Part shown: positions 25,296 through 34,027 of the stretch, in pieces
Layout of the letters: every line of letters starts with the position of its first letter
Numbering within the stretch: the stretch's first letter is position 1
Origin: Ornithinimicrobium sufpigmenti
Lineage (GTDB): Bacteria; Actinomycetota; Actinomycetes; Actinomycetales; Dermatophilaceae
DNA length: 64,000 nucleotides
Direction: 5' to 3'
NCBI RefSeq assembly: GCF_004322775.1
Contig: NZ_CP036403.1
Span: forward strand, 1,240,001 to 1,304,000
Notes under the pieces: generated by a model
What the model was told of the DNA's origin: nothing
Databases searched by the model: none
Seen by the model: the letters and a program-made list of their open reading frames with translations, nothing else
Translations under genes and position numbers: made by a program

Positions 25296-25937
25296 ATGGG
25301 CCTGTTCGACTGGTTCACCAAGAAGTCCACCCCCGCCGCCGAGTCCGCCACCCCGTCCGGTGCCGTCGCCACGCTGGAGCGCGAGCCCGACGCTGTCACC
25401 GAGACGCTGGCCGGCACCTGGACCATCGACCCCGGCCACAGCAGCCTGGGCTTCACCGCCCGGCACGCGATGGTCACCAACGTGCGCGGCACCTTCGACG
25501 AGGTCGAGGGCTCGGGCACCCTGGACCTCACCGACCCCGCCAACTCCTCGGTGACCGTCCTCATGCAGGCGTCGAGCATCAACACCGGCTCCGCCGACCG
25601 CGACGGCCACCTGCGCAGCGCCGACTTCTTCGACGTCGAGACCTACCCCGAGCTGCGGTTCGTCTCCACCTCGGTGGAGCGCCTCGCCGGTGAGACCCTG
25701 CGCGTCGCGGGCGACCTCACCATCAAGGACGTCACCCGTCCGGTCAGCATCGACGTTGAGTTCACCGGTGTCGCGACGGACCCGTTCGGCAACCAGCGCG
25801 CCGGCTTCGAGGGCACGACCACGGTCAACCGCAAGGACTGGGGTCTGGAGTGGAACGCCGCCCTGGAGACCGGTGGCGTCCTGGTCAGCGAGAAGATCAA
25901 GCTCACCCTCGACATCTCGGCCATCAAGTCCGTCTGA
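25296..25937 (+). CDS. YceI-family lipid-binding protein
   Basis: The 213-residue protein has the YceI lipocalin-like beta-barrel: GTWTIDPGHSSLGFTARHAMVTNVRGTF, VLMQASSINTGSADRDGHLRSADFFDVETYPELRFVS, then LTIKDVTRPVSIDVEF and NRKDWGLEWN. Family members bind isoprenoids or other amphiphiles. There is no signal peptide, so it is probably cytoplasmic, as in many actinobacterial homologues. ATG 25296 has AAGGAG at 25284-25289. The palindromic operator just upstream indicates inducible expression. Confidence 0.93.
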   Translation: MGLFDWFTKKSTPAAESATPSGAVATLEREPDAVTETLAGTWTIDPGHSSLGFTARHAMVTNVRGTFDEVEGSGTLDLTDPANSSVTVLMQASSINTGSADRDGHLRSADFFDVETYPELRFVSTSVERLAGETLRVAGDLTIKDVTRPVSIDVEFTGVATDPFGNQRAGFEGTTTVNRKDWGLEWNAALETGGVLVSEKIKLTLDISAIKSV

Positions 25938-26036
25938 CCGCATCGTCGGTCTCCGGGGACCGCCCGCCATCGACGTGCAGCCGGCGATCAGCCGGGCGTA
26001 CTCTGGGGCGTCCCGACTCCGGAAGAGGAACCGATA

Positions 26037-26579
26037 GTGGACGTCCTGGACGACCTGCTCGACCACGACCTGCCGCTCGTCATCGTGGGCACCGCGGTGG
26101 GGGAGTGCGCCTTCCGCCGAGGTCACTACTACGCCGGGCCGGGCCAGTCCTTCTGGACCCGGCTCGCCGGGGCTGGCCTCACCCCGCACGTGCTCGCTCC
26201 CCAGGAGGACGCGTCCCTGCTCGAGCACGGCATCGGGCTGACCGACCTGATCAAGGTCGAGGAGGAGTCGCAGGGCCGCCGGCTGGTCTTCGACGTCCCC
26301 GGGCTCGACGCGAAGCTGTCGCACCACCGGCCCCGCTGGGTCGCCTTCAACGGCAAGATCGCGGCCACCCACTGCGCCAGGTGGGCCGGGCACCGGGCAC
26401 CCGGGCTCGGCCTGCAGGACTGGGCCTTCGCCGGTGCCCCGGTCTTCGTGCTGCCCAGCAGCTCCGGGGCCAACCGCCGCCGCGACTACGACGGCCGGCC
26501 GGACCGCGCGTCCTGGTGGAACGAGCTCGGCGACCTCCTCAGGCAGGACGCCGAGCCGGCGCAGGCCAGGAGCGCCTGA
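26037..26579 (+). CDS. Mug-type G:T/U mismatch-specific DNA glycosylase
   Basis: The 180-residue product resembles uracil-DNA glycosylase family 2 (Mug/TDG): VIVGTAVGECAFRRGHYYAGPGQSFWTRLAGAGLTPHVL aligns with the family's glycine-rich active-site loop and the GHYYAxPGNxFW stretch, and VFVLPSSSGANRR with the DNA-intercalating motif. It removes uracil or thymine opposite guanine, starting base-excision repair. The usual catalytic-loop Asn seems replaced (GTAVGE), as in some subgroups, so the substrate range is uncertain. The GTG start follows GGAAGAGGAA. Confidence 0.82.
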   Translation: MDVLDDLLDHDLPLVIVGTAVGECAFRRGHYYAGPGQSFWTRLAGAGLTPHVLAPQEDASLLEHGIGLTDLIKVEEESQGRRLVFDVPGLDAKLSHHRPRWVAFNGKIAATHCARWAGHRAPGLGLQDWAFAGAPVFVLPSSSGANRRRDYDGRPDRASWWNELGDLLRQDAEPAQARSA

Positions 26580-26601
26580 CTCCGGGCGTCCCCGGCTCCG
26601 G

Positions 26602-26656
26602 CAACGTCCTGCACCGCAGACAACGTCGACGACGCTGCCTGCGGTGCAGCACGTTG
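26602..26656. terminator. Strong bidirectional hairpin terminator
   Basis: The 18-base arms at 26602-26619 and 26639-26656 pair with a single mismatch (core CTGCACCGCAG/CTGCGGTGCAG), leaving a 19-base loop. The hairpin lies in the 118-bp gap between the convergent ends of the glycosylase and FAD-oxidoreductase genes and should stop transcription from both sides. No T-run is present. Confidence 0.75.
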
Positions 26657-26697
26657 TGTGTCCCGCGTGTCGGAGTGCGTGCCCGCGACAGGCCGGC

Positions 26698-28185
26698 TCA
26701 CTGCTCCTTCAGCGCCGAGGTGGCCGGGCCTTCCAGCACCCGCCCGTCGGCGCCGAAGCGCGAGCCGTGCAGGGGGCAGTCCCAGGACTTCTCGGCGTCG
26801 TTCCAGTTCAGCTTGCCGCCGAGGTGCGTGCACACCGCCGAGACCTTCCGGGTCTGACCGCCGACGGTGCTGCACGCCACCAGGCTCGCGCCCTCGCGGC
26901 CGACGACGCCCTCACCCTCTGCAGGCGGTGAGTCAGGCAGCGAGCGTGCCATCCCACCGGCCCACCCCTTCGCCAGGTGCGCGGTGACCTCCGCGTTGAT
27001 CCGGCCCACGCTGACCAGCCGCGAGCCGGCGCTGCCGCGCTCCTGGTAGAGCTGCGCCCACTCCGGCACGTCCCCGGTCACCCACCCGGCCAGCGCGATC
27101 GCCGCGGCGGCACCGTTCGTCATACCCCACTTGCCGAAGCCGCTGGCGCACAGCAGGGTCGTGTCATCGCCGGCCAGCGGCCCGACGACAGGTATGCCGT
27201 CCTCGCTCTGGTAGTCCTGCGCCGACCAGCTGTGCGCCTCCTCGGCGCCCGGGAAGACCTCCTGGGTCCAGCGTCGCAGGTCCTCGACGTTGCCCTGGGC
27301 GTGCGGGTCGCGGCCCACGGTGTGCCCGTTGCCGCCGACCAGCAGGAACTCCTCGCCGCCGACCGGCACCGAGCGGATCGAGCGTGTCGGGCTGTCGACG
27401 GACAGGTACATGCCCTGCGGCGGCGTGCCGCCCGGCAGCCGGTAGGACTGGGCGTAGGAGCGCTGCGGCTCCAGCCGGGCGAAGTGCATGCCCCGGTCCA
27501 GGATCGGCATCCCGGTCGCGAGCACGACGGTGCGCGCCAGGATCGGCCCGTGGTCGGTACGCGCCTCGTGCGGCGTCCCCGACTTCAGCCCCATCACCCG
27601 GACGCCCTCGACGATCCGGCCCCCGCCGGCCCGGATCTCGCGCGCCAGCTGGTCGAGCGCGATGAGCGTGTGCGCCTGCAGCTGGTCACCCAGCCGCATC
27701 ACCGCGACCGGCGTGTCGACGGCATACTCCATCGCCTCCGCGCCCAGGGCCTCCACCGGCAGCCCGGCCTCGGTCGCCGCCTCCCACTCCTGGGTGAGCG
27801 AGTGCTTGCCCTTCCTGGTCGTCGCGTAGGTCAGCGCGGGGCGCCGCTGCAGCGCGACCCCCTCGCCGACCACGTCCAGCCACCACTGCATGCCGATCCG
27901 GTTGGCCTCGACATACCGGCGCACCGCCTCCGGCCCCGCCTTGCTACGGATGCGGGACAGGGAGGTGCCCTGGAGGAGCGAGACCTTTCCGGTGGTGCGC
28001 GCGGTCGTCACCCCGCCCACGTCGCGCGCCTCGACCACGACCACGTCCAGGCCCTGCTTGACCAGCGCGTGCGCCGTCGCCAGGCCGGTCAAGCCGGCGC
28101 CCACCACCAGCACCTCGCAGCTGGCCCCGTCGGGCCAGGGGTCGGTCTCGGGTCGGGGTGCCGATGCCTGCCAGATGGACGTCAT
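26698..28185 (-). CDS. FAD-dependent oxidoreductase with C-terminal Rieske domain
   Basis: The 495-residue protein starts with the FAD-binding motif VLVVGAGLTGLATAHALVKQGLDVVVVE of the DAO/GlpD-like family. It ends with a Rieske [2Fe-2S] domain whose ligands are intact: CTHLGG and CPLHGSRF. The middle has ARTVVLATGMPILDRG and FGKWGMTNGAAAAIALAG. Such fusions pass electrons between flavin and iron-sulphur centre, but the substrate is not known. ATG 28185 is the sensible start; the frame stays open much further left but shadows the kinase genes. The gene follows the polyol operon in the same direction after 107 bp. Confidence 0.88.
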   Translation of the reverse strand: MTSIWQASAPRPETDPWPDGASCEVLVVGAGLTGLATAHALVKQGLDVVVVEARDVGGVTTARTTGKVSLLQGTSLSRIRSKAGPEAVRRYVEANRIGMQWWLDVVGEGVALQRRPALTYATTRKGKHSLTQEWEAATEAGLPVEALGAEAMEYAVDTPVAVMRLGDQLQAHTLIALDQLAREIRAGGGRIVEGVRVMGLKSGTPHEARTDHGPILARTVVLATGMPILDRGMHFARLEPQRSYAQSYRLPGGTPPQGMYLSVDSPTRSIRSVPVGGEEFLLVGGNGHTVGRDPHAQGNVEDLRRWTQEVFPGAEEAHSWSAQDYQSEDGIPVVGPLAGDDTTLLCASGFGKWGMTNGAAAAIALAGWVTGDVPEWAQLYQERGSAGSRLVSVGRINAEVTAHLAKGWAGGMARSLPDSPPAEGEGVVGREGASLVACSTVGGQTRKVSAVCTHLGGKLNWNDAEKSWDCPLHGSRFGADGRVLEGPATSALKEQ

Positions 28186-28292
28186 CTCAACCAGCTGCCT
28201 TCCGTGAAAAGAGAGCGCCCCGGCGGCTCCACCGGGTCGTCCGTCCATCGTGGGCCGGGGGCGGCGAGGCTGCCAGGTGAAGCGTCCTTGCC

Positions 28293-28964
28293 TCAGGAGG
28301 TCATGCGGACGACGCGGGTGGCCCGGCCCCTGAGGGCTTCCACGGCCAGTGCGTTCGTCCGGTCGGGCCCGAGCGCCCGGTCGCGCGCACGCGTGGGGTC
28401 CTCGCCGTGGCGGACGTGGCGCTGGATGAGGCGTGCCTCCCGAGCGGTCGCGTCGAGGTCGACGAACCACACCTCGTCCATGGCGGCCCGAGCCAGGGGC
28501 CAGGCGCCGTCGGGGGAGAGCAGGTAGTTGCCCTCGGTGAGCACGAGCGGCACCGTCGGCAGGACCGGCAGCGCGGAGCCGATCGCGGTCTCGAGGTCGC
28601 GGTCGTAGGTCGGGGCGTACACGATCTCGTCCGGTCCCTGGTCGCGCAGCCGGGTGAGGAGCGCGGCATACCCGGCGTCGTCGAAGGTGTCGATGGCTCC
28701 CTTGCGGCCCCGGGCGCCCCGGGCGTGGAGGATCTCGTTGCTCAGGTGGAAACCGTCCATCGGGACGACCGCCACGAGCTCGGGTCCGAGCGTGTCCGCG
28801 AGGGCGGCCGCCAGCGTGGACTTGCCGGCTCCCGGTGCGCCGGTCAGTCCGAGGATCGTGCGGCGTCCCCGCCCGGCCAGGGCCCGGGCGTCGGCCACCA
28901 GGTCCGGGAGGGAGTCGGCAGAGTCGGCACCTCGCGGTCCGTCCGGCGCCGTGAGCGAGGTCAC
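28293..28964 (-). CDS. PRK/uridine-kinase-like sugar kinase (FrcK-like)
   Basis: The 223-residue P-loop kinase has Walker A LTGAPGAGKST, the substrate loop VPMDGFHLSNEIL and the Arg-rich lid RLIQRHVRHGEDPTRARDR, the pattern of the uridine kinase/phosphoribulokinase-like family that includes the FrcK-type kinase of fructose uptake loci. Mannitol or arabitol dehydrogenases yield ketoses (fructose, xylulose), so phosphorylation of a ketose is a reasonable guess. Its GTG start overlaps the XylB stop as GTGA, making it the last gene of the polyol operon. Confidence 0.8.
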   Translation of the reverse strand: MTSLTAPDGPRGADSADSLPDLVADARALAGRGRRTILGLTGAPGAGKSTLAAALADTLGPELVAVVPMDGFHLSNEILHARGARGRKGAIDTFDDAGYAALLTRLRDQGPDEIVYAPTYDRDLETAIGSALPVLPTVPLVLTEGNYLLSPDGAWPLARAAMDEVWFVDLDATAREARLIQRHVRHGEDPTRARDRALGPDRTNALAVEALRGRATRVVRMTS

Positions 28965-30379
28965 TGCCGCACGCCGTGGACCGTGGCGAGCAGCTCCGCG
29001 TACCGTCCCTTGATCTCCTCCACCCGGGGGTCGGCGACGGGTTCGGCCGCGGTGACGTGCTCCACCGGCCACTCGGGGAGAGCCTCCTCGCCGGAGAGCA
29101 CCCAGGCGGCCTGCCGGGCGGCGCCCCGGGCGACGTACTCCCCGGGGCTCGGCACCACCAGCGGGACGCCGATGAAGGTCGAGGCGATCTCGCGCACGGC
29201 CGCCGAGCCGGTCGCGCCACCGATGAGCAGCACCCGCTGCACGTCGACGCCCTCGCGGCGCAGCGCGTCGACGCCGGCGGCGACGTTGAGCAGCATGCCC
29301 TCGACGAAGGCGCGCGCCATGTTGGCCGGGGTCAGGTTGGCCCTGGTCATCCCGGTGAGGGTCCCGGTCGCGGTCGGCAGGTTGGGGGTGCGCTCGCCGT
29401 CGAGGTAGGGCAGGAGGGTCAGGCCACCCGCCCCGGGCTCGGCCTCCAGCGCGAGCCGCTCCATCCCGGCCAGGTCCGTGCCCAGGGCCGTGGCGCCGGC
29501 GCTGAGCACCCGGGCGGCGTTCAGCGTGCACATGAGCGGCAGGTGGCTGCCGGTGGCGTCGGCGAAGCCGGCCACCTCGCCGCTGGGGTCGCGCGTCGGC
29601 CGCGGGTGGGAGGCGTAGGCCGTCCCGCTCGTCCCCAGCGAGACCGCGACGTCCCCCGGGCCCAGGCCCAGCCCGAGCGCCGCGGCCGCGTTGTCCCCGG
29701 CGCCGGGCCCGACCAGCAGCCCGCCCGGGGTCCGGCCCGCTGCCTCGCGGGGACCGACCACCTCCGGCAGCTCCAGCTCCCGACCGGTCGCGAGCTGCAG
29801 CAGGTCCTTCCGGTAGGTGTCGGTGGACGCCGCGTAGTACCCGGTGCCGGACGCGTCCGACCGGTCCGTCACCCACCGCTGCACGGTGCCCCCGCCCGCC
29901 ACGAGCCGGCTCGTCAGCCAGTCGTGCGGCAGCACGCAGGTCCGGGTGCGGGCCAGGTGCTCGGGCTCGTGCCGCGCCAGCCAGCGCAGCTTGGTCACCG
30001 TGATCGCGGCGACCGGCACCACGCCGGTCGCGTCCGCCCACGCCTGCGGCCCGCCGAGCTCGTCGATGAGGTCGACGGCGTCCGGGGCCGAGCGGGTGTC
30101 GTTCCACAGCAGCGCCGGCCGGACCACCTGCTGGTGCTCGTCGAGGCACACCATCCCGTGCTGCTGGCCCCCCACGGAGACGGCGGACACACCGTCCAGC
30201 ATGCCGCCGGAGGTCACCTGCTCCAGGGCCTCCCACCACCGGTCGGGGTGGACCTCGGTGCCGTCGGGGTGCGGGGCACGGGCGCTGCGCACCACCTCGC
30301 CCGTCCGGGCATCGCAGACCACGACCTTGCAGGACTGGGTCGAGCTGTCGATCCCGGCGACGAGGGTGGGGGTGGTCAT
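28961..30379 (-). CDS. xylB: Xylulokinase (FGGY family)
   Basis: The 472-residue protein has the FGGY kinase signatures: AGIDSSTQSCKVVV at the N-terminus, VGGQQHGMVCLDEHQQVVRPALLWNDTRS typical of xylulokinase, and the C-terminal LLIGGATGSAAVREIASTFIGVPLVV motif. It phosphorylates D-xylulose to xylulose 5-phosphate, feeding the pentose phosphate pathway. In this operon the xylulose would come from arabitol or xylitol through the dehydrogenases upstream. The start is five bases from the preceding stop; the stop overlaps the next kinase gene. Confidence 0.93.
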   Translation of the reverse strand: MTTPTLVAGIDSSTQSCKVVVCDARTGEVVRSARAPHPDGTEVHPDRWWEALEQVTSGGMLDGVSAVSVGGQQHGMVCLDEHQQVVRPALLWNDTRSAPDAVDLIDELGGPQAWADATGVVPVAAITVTKLRWLARHEPEHLARTRTCVLPHDWLTSRLVAGGGTVQRWVTDRSDASGTGYYAASTDTYRKDLLQLATGRELELPEVVGPREAAGRTPGGLLVGPGAGDNAAAALGLGLGPGDVAVSLGTSGTAYASHPRPTRDPSGEVAGFADATGSHLPLMCTLNAARVLSAGATALGTDLAGMERLALEAEPGAGGLTLLPYLDGERTPNLPTATGTLTGMTRANLTPANMARAFVEGMLLNVAAGVDALRREGVDVQRVLLIGGATGSAAVREIASTFIGVPLVVPSPGEYVARGAARQAAWVLSGEEALPEWPVEHVTAAEPVADPRVEEIKGRYAELLATVHGVRQ

Positions 30380-30384
30380 CGGTG

Positions 30385-31479
30385 TCAGTCCTCCCAGACG
30401 ATGCAGACCTTGCCGGCCTGGCCCGCGTCAGCGACCTGGTAGGCCGTGCCCGCCTCGGCCAGGGGGTAGCGGTGGGTGACGATCCTCTCAGGGTGCTCCC
30501 CCCAGCGCACCAGCAGGTCGAGCAGCTCGGCCATGTGCTGCACCGACGACACCCACGAGCCGTGCACGCTGATCTGCGGGTGGATGAGCATGGGGGAGAC
30601 GTCCATCGTCATCGTGCTGCCCTCCCCGACGAGCACGCAGCGTCCCCAGTGCCGGGTATGCCGCAGCGCCGCCAGCCGGGCGTCCGGGTGGCCGGAGCAG
30701 TCGATGGTCACCTCGCAGCCGCGATCGTCGGTGGCGTCCGCGACGGCCGCGGCCAGGTCGTCCGGATCGGTCACGGCCACGTCCAGCAGGTCCAGGCTCT
30801 GCGCCAGCTCCACCCGGCTGGCCACCGGGTCCATGCCGATCACCCTGGTGGCGCCCAGGTGGCGACCCAGCATGGCCGCCGCCAGACCGACCGGGCCCAG
30901 CCCGGTGACCAGCAGCGTGTCCCGGCCGCTGACCTGCCCGCGCAGCAGGCCCTCGTAGGCGGTGCCGAAACCGCAGGAGACCAGCGCGCCGTCGACGAAG
31001 GTCAGCGGCTCGGGCAGCAGCAGGCAGCTGACCTCCTCGGCGAGCAGGTAGTCCGCGTGCCCGCCGTCCCGCTGCCAGCCGTGCGCGGCGCGGTGCTCGC
31101 TGCTGCACCCGACGGGGTAACCGCGGCGACACTCCTCGCACTGGCCGCACCCGCTGATGTGGTAGACGACGACCCGGTCGCCGGGCGAGAGCCGACGGGC
31201 GCCGGGCCCCACCTCGACCACCTCGCCGCAGGGTTCGTGCCCGGCGACGACGCCCTGGTAGGCCTCGGCCCCGACGCCGAGGTGCTCACGGTAGATCGCC
31301 CGGATGTCCGACCCGCAGATGCTCGAGGCCCGCATCCGCAGCAGTACCTGTCCCGGGCCGGGGCGGGGCACGTCGAGCGTGACGTCGCGCACCGTGGAGT
31401 CGCCGGGCAGCCGGACGCCGCGCATCGTCGACGGCAGGCTCGACGGCAGGGGCGACGGCAGGGGCGACGGCAGGGGCAT
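30385..31479 (-). CDS. Zinc-dependent polyol/alcohol dehydrogenase A
   Basis: The 364-residue medium-chain dehydrogenase has the catalytic zinc site (SICGSD, GHEPCGEV), a structural-zinc-like cluster (CGQCEECRRGYPVGC) and the Rossmann motif VTGLGPVGLAAAMLG. It should oxidise a sugar alcohol with NAD(P)+. GAAGGAG lies at good distance from ATG 31479, so translation probably includes an odd 18-residue leader made of PLPS repeats; the usual family start would be ATG 31425. Its neighbours (second dehydrogenase, XylB) point to pentitol or hexitol catabolism. Confidence 0.88.
   Translation of the reverse strand: MPLPSPLPSPLPSSLPSTMRGVRLPGDSTVRDVTLDVPRPGPGQVLLRMRASSICGSDIRAIYREHLGVGAEAYQGVVAGHEPCGEVVEVGPGARRLSPGDRVVVYHISGCGQCEECRRGYPVGCSSEHRAAHGWQRDGGHADYLLAEEVSCLLLPEPLTFVDGALVSCGFGTAYEGLLRGQVSGRDTLLVTGLGPVGLAAAMLGRHLGATRVIGMDPVASRVELAQSLDLLDVAVTDPDDLAAAVADATDDRGCEVTIDCSGHPDARLAALRHTRHWGRCVLVGEGSTMTMDVSPMLIHPQISVHGSWVSSVQHMAELLDLLVRWGEHPERIVTHRYPLAEAGTAYQVADAGQAGKVCIVWED
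31429..31476 (-). repeat. 12-bp in-frame repeat at the 5' end of dehydrogenase A
   Basis: Directly after the start codon the 12-mer CCCCTGCCGTCG occurs three times in tandem, followed by a fourth copy with AGC in place of the first CCC. It encodes PLPS-PLPS-PLPS-SLPS. The units keep the frame, so slippage would change leader length without destroying the enzyme. Confidence 0.8.
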
Positions 31480-31488
31480 GTGTCTCCT

Positions 31489-32538
31489 TCAGGTCTGGGG
31501 GTGGATCATCGACTTGATCGCGTGCGGGTCGTCCGCGGCCGCGGTGAGCGCCTGGGCCGTCTGGTCCAGACCGAAGTGCCCGGTCACCAGGTGGTCGACC
31601 CGCACCTGCCCCGAGGCGATGAGCCCGATCGCGGTCGGCCAGGTGTTGGCATAGCGGAAGACCCCGGTGACCAGCAGCTCCCGCTCCTGCACGAGCGACA
31701 GGGGCAGCTCCAGGGTGTCGTCGCCCATCCCGACGAGCACCGCCCTCCCGGCCGGGGCCAGCACAGCCATCCCCGCCACGGTCGACCCCGCGTGACCGCT
31801 GCACTCCAGCAGCACGTGCGGGCGCCGCCGCTGCCCGAACCAGTCCTCGAGCGTTCCGTCCCGCACGTCGACCGTGTGCGTGGCCCTGTCGGCAGCGGCG
31901 ACCGCGAGCCGGTGGCTGTTGACGTCGGCGACGACCACCTCCGCGGCCCCCGCGACCCGGGCCACCTGGGCGCACAGCAGCCCGACGGGTCCGGCGCCGG
32001 TCACCAGGACGCGGTCGCCGGGCCCGACCCCCGCCTTGCGGCAGGCCCACAGCGCCACCGACAGCGGCTCGACCATCGCGGCCGCGTCGTCCGACACCTC
32101 CTCGGGGACGGGGTGGGCGAAGGCGTGATGGTGGGTGATGACCTCGCTCAGCGACCCGTCCACCGGAGGGGTGGCGTGGAAGACCATGTCCGGGCAGAGG
32201 TTGTAGCGCCCGCCCAGGCACTGCTCGCACTCGCGGCAGGGCACCCCCGGCTCGATGGACACACGCTGTCCGACCCGGTGTGGGTCGACGTCGCGACCGA
32301 CCTCCAGCACCACCCCCGCGGACTCGTGGCCGAGGACGAGGGGGGAGGTCACCGCATACGAGCCGATCCGCCCGTGCGTGTAGTAGTGGGTGTCGGACCC
32401 GCACACCCCCACCGAGGTCACCTCGATGAGCACCTCGTCCGCCGAGGGCCGTGGGCGGGGCCGCTCCTCGACCCGCAGCTCACCGGGCCGGACGAGCACG
32501 GCCGTCCTCGTCGTACGACTCTGCTCAGGCACCGACAT
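31489..32538 (-). CDS. Zinc-dependent sorbitol/xylitol dehydrogenase-like enzyme B
   Basis: The 349-residue medium-chain dehydrogenase matches the sorbitol/xylitol group: GVCGSDTHYYTHGRIGSYAV (catalytic zinc Cys), LVLGHESAGVV, the four-cysteine lobe CRECEQCLGGRYNLC, and VEPLSVALWACRKAGVGPGDRVLVTGAGPVGLL. It likely converts sorbitol or xylitol to a ketose. ATG 32538 has GAGGA just upstream and overlaps the end of the mannitol dehydrogenase gene by 14 bp. ATG 32556 would extend it deeper into that gene with less support. Confidence 0.9.
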   Translation of the reverse strand: MSVPEQSRTTRTAVLVRPGELRVEERPRPRPSADEVLIEVTSVGVCGSDTHYYTHGRIGSYAVTSPLVLGHESAGVVLEVGRDVDPHRVGQRVSIEPGVPCRECEQCLGGRYNLCPDMVFHATPPVDGSLSEVITHHHAFAHPVPEEVSDDAAAMVEPLSVALWACRKAGVGPGDRVLVTGAGPVGLLCAQVARVAGAAEVVVADVNSHRLAVAAADRATHTVDVRDGTLEDWFGQRRRPHVLLECSGHAGSTVAGMAVLAPAGRAVLVGMGDDTLELPLSLVQERELLVTGVFRYANTWPTAIGLIASGQVRVDHLVTGHFGLDQTAQALTAAADDPHAIKSMIHPQT

Positions 32539-34027
32539 GGTCCTCGAGGGTGGCACGCGCCCCCTTCTCGTGCAACGAGGAGAGGCAAGCGGCGTAGGCG
32601 GTGGTGAACCTCTCGTCGTGCCGCAGGTCGCCGAAGAAGGACTCGTCCTCCAGGAAGGCGAGCGGCTCCTCTCCCTGCCGCGCGGCGGCGGCCATCACCT
32701 TCTCCCTGAACCGGTCGACCACCTCGATCGGCTCACCCTGCTCGTCCACGCCCTCGGCATATCGTGCCCAGGAGGCGACCACCAGCGCGGAGGACTCGAT
32801 CTGCCCGCCGTGCCGGAGGTTGTGCCGGATCACCGGCACCAACCACTTGGGTATGCGGTCCGACGACTCCGCGCACAGCCGGGCCAGGGTGTCGCGCACC
32901 TCCGGGTTGGCGAAGCGCTCCACCAGCTCGTGCCGGTAGGTCTCCAGGTCGACGCCGGGCACCTCCGGCAGGGTGGGCGTGGCCTCGTGCTCCATGTAGC
33001 CGAGCAGGAACCGGACGAAGAGCGGGTCCTGGCACACCTCGTGGGCGTAGCGGTAGCCGGAGAGGTAGCCGAGGTAGCAGAGGGCCTGGTGGCTGGCGTT
33101 GAGCAGCCGCAGCTTCATCAGCTCGTAGGGGACGACGTCGTCGACGACCTGCGCCCCGGCCCGCTCGAAGGCGGGGCGCCCGGTGGGGAAGTGGTCCTCC
33201 AGCACCCACTGGGTGAACGGCTCGCAGACCACCGGCCACGCGTCCTGCACCCCGAAGCGCTCGGCGAGCGCCGCGACGTCCTCGGGGCTGGTCACCGGGG
33301 TGATGCGGTCGACCATGGCGTTGGGGAAGGCGACGTGCTCGGCCAGCCAGGGCGCCAGCGGCTCCGCGCCGTCGCCCCGCTCGTCCTGGAGGGCGGCGAA
33401 GGCGCCGATCGTGGCGCGGGCGACGTCGCCGTTGCCCGGGAGGTTGTCGCACGACATGACGGTGAACGGTGCGGTCCCCGCCGTCCGACGCCGGCGCAGC
33501 GCCTCGGTGATGAGGCCGAAGGCGCTGCGCGGGCTGCCGGGGGAGTCCAGGTCGGACTGCAGGACGGGGTCGTCGGGGTCGAAGTCCCCCGTCACCTGGT
33601 TGACGTGGTAGCCGCCCTCGGTGATCGTCAGCGAGACGATCCGGACCCGGGGGTCGGTCATCGCGTCCAGCACGGCCTCCGGGTCCTCGGGCGCGAAGAG
33701 GTAGTCGACCATGCCGCCCAGGACCCGGGGCTCCAGCCGCCCGTCGGGGTGCTTGACCACGAGGGTGAAGAGGTAGTCCTGGGCCCGCAGGGCGTCGCGC
33801 ATCCGCACGTCGCCGGGCATGGTGCCGACCCCGACGATGGCCCAGTCGTGCGCCTGACCCTCCTCCATCAGCCGGTCCAGGTACATCGCCTGGTGGGCGC
33901 GGTGGAAGCCGCCGACCCCGATGTGCACGATGCCCGGGGTCAGGGCCGAGCGGTCGTAGCTCGGTCGGGCCACCCCGTCGGGCAGCCGGTCGAGCGTGGC
34001 GCCGCTCAGCGGGACCGGTCCGGTCAC
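32525..34027 (-). CDS. Mannitol dehydrogenase-family polyol dehydrogenase
   Basis: The 500-residue long-chain dehydrogenase has the family's N-terminal NAD motif IVHIGVGGFHRAHQAMYLD and the catalytic K...N..H signature in ELMKLRLLNASHQALCYLGYL. The group oxidises D-mannitol to fructose or D-arabitol to D-xylulose, independently of zinc. Given XylB in the operon, arabitol is a good candidate but mannitol cannot be excluded. The GTG start overlaps the permease stop as GTGA; the frame open to 35116 is not used. Confidence 0.92.
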   Translation of the reverse strand: MTGPVPLSGATLDRLPDGVARPSYDRSALTPGIVHIGVGGFHRAHQAMYLDRLMEEGQAHDWAIVGVGTMPGDVRMRDALRAQDYLFTLVVKHPDGRLEPRVLGGMVDYLFAPEDPEAVLDAMTDPRVRIVSLTITEGGYHVNQVTGDFDPDDPVLQSDLDSPGSPRSAFGLITEALRRRRTAGTAPFTVMSCDNLPGNGDVARATIGAFAALQDERGDGAEPLAPWLAEHVAFPNAMVDRITPVTSPEDVAALAERFGVQDAWPVVCEPFTQWVLEDHFPTGRPAFERAGAQVVDDVVPYELMKLRLLNASHQALCYLGYLSGYRYAHEVCQDPLFVRFLLGYMEHEATPTLPEVPGVDLETYRHELVERFANPEVRDTLARLCAESSDRIPKWLVPVIRHNLRHGGQIESSALVVASWARYAEGVDEQGEPIEVVDRFREKVMAAAARQGEEPLAFLEDESFFGDLRHDERFTTAYAACLSSLHEKGARATLEDHVGA

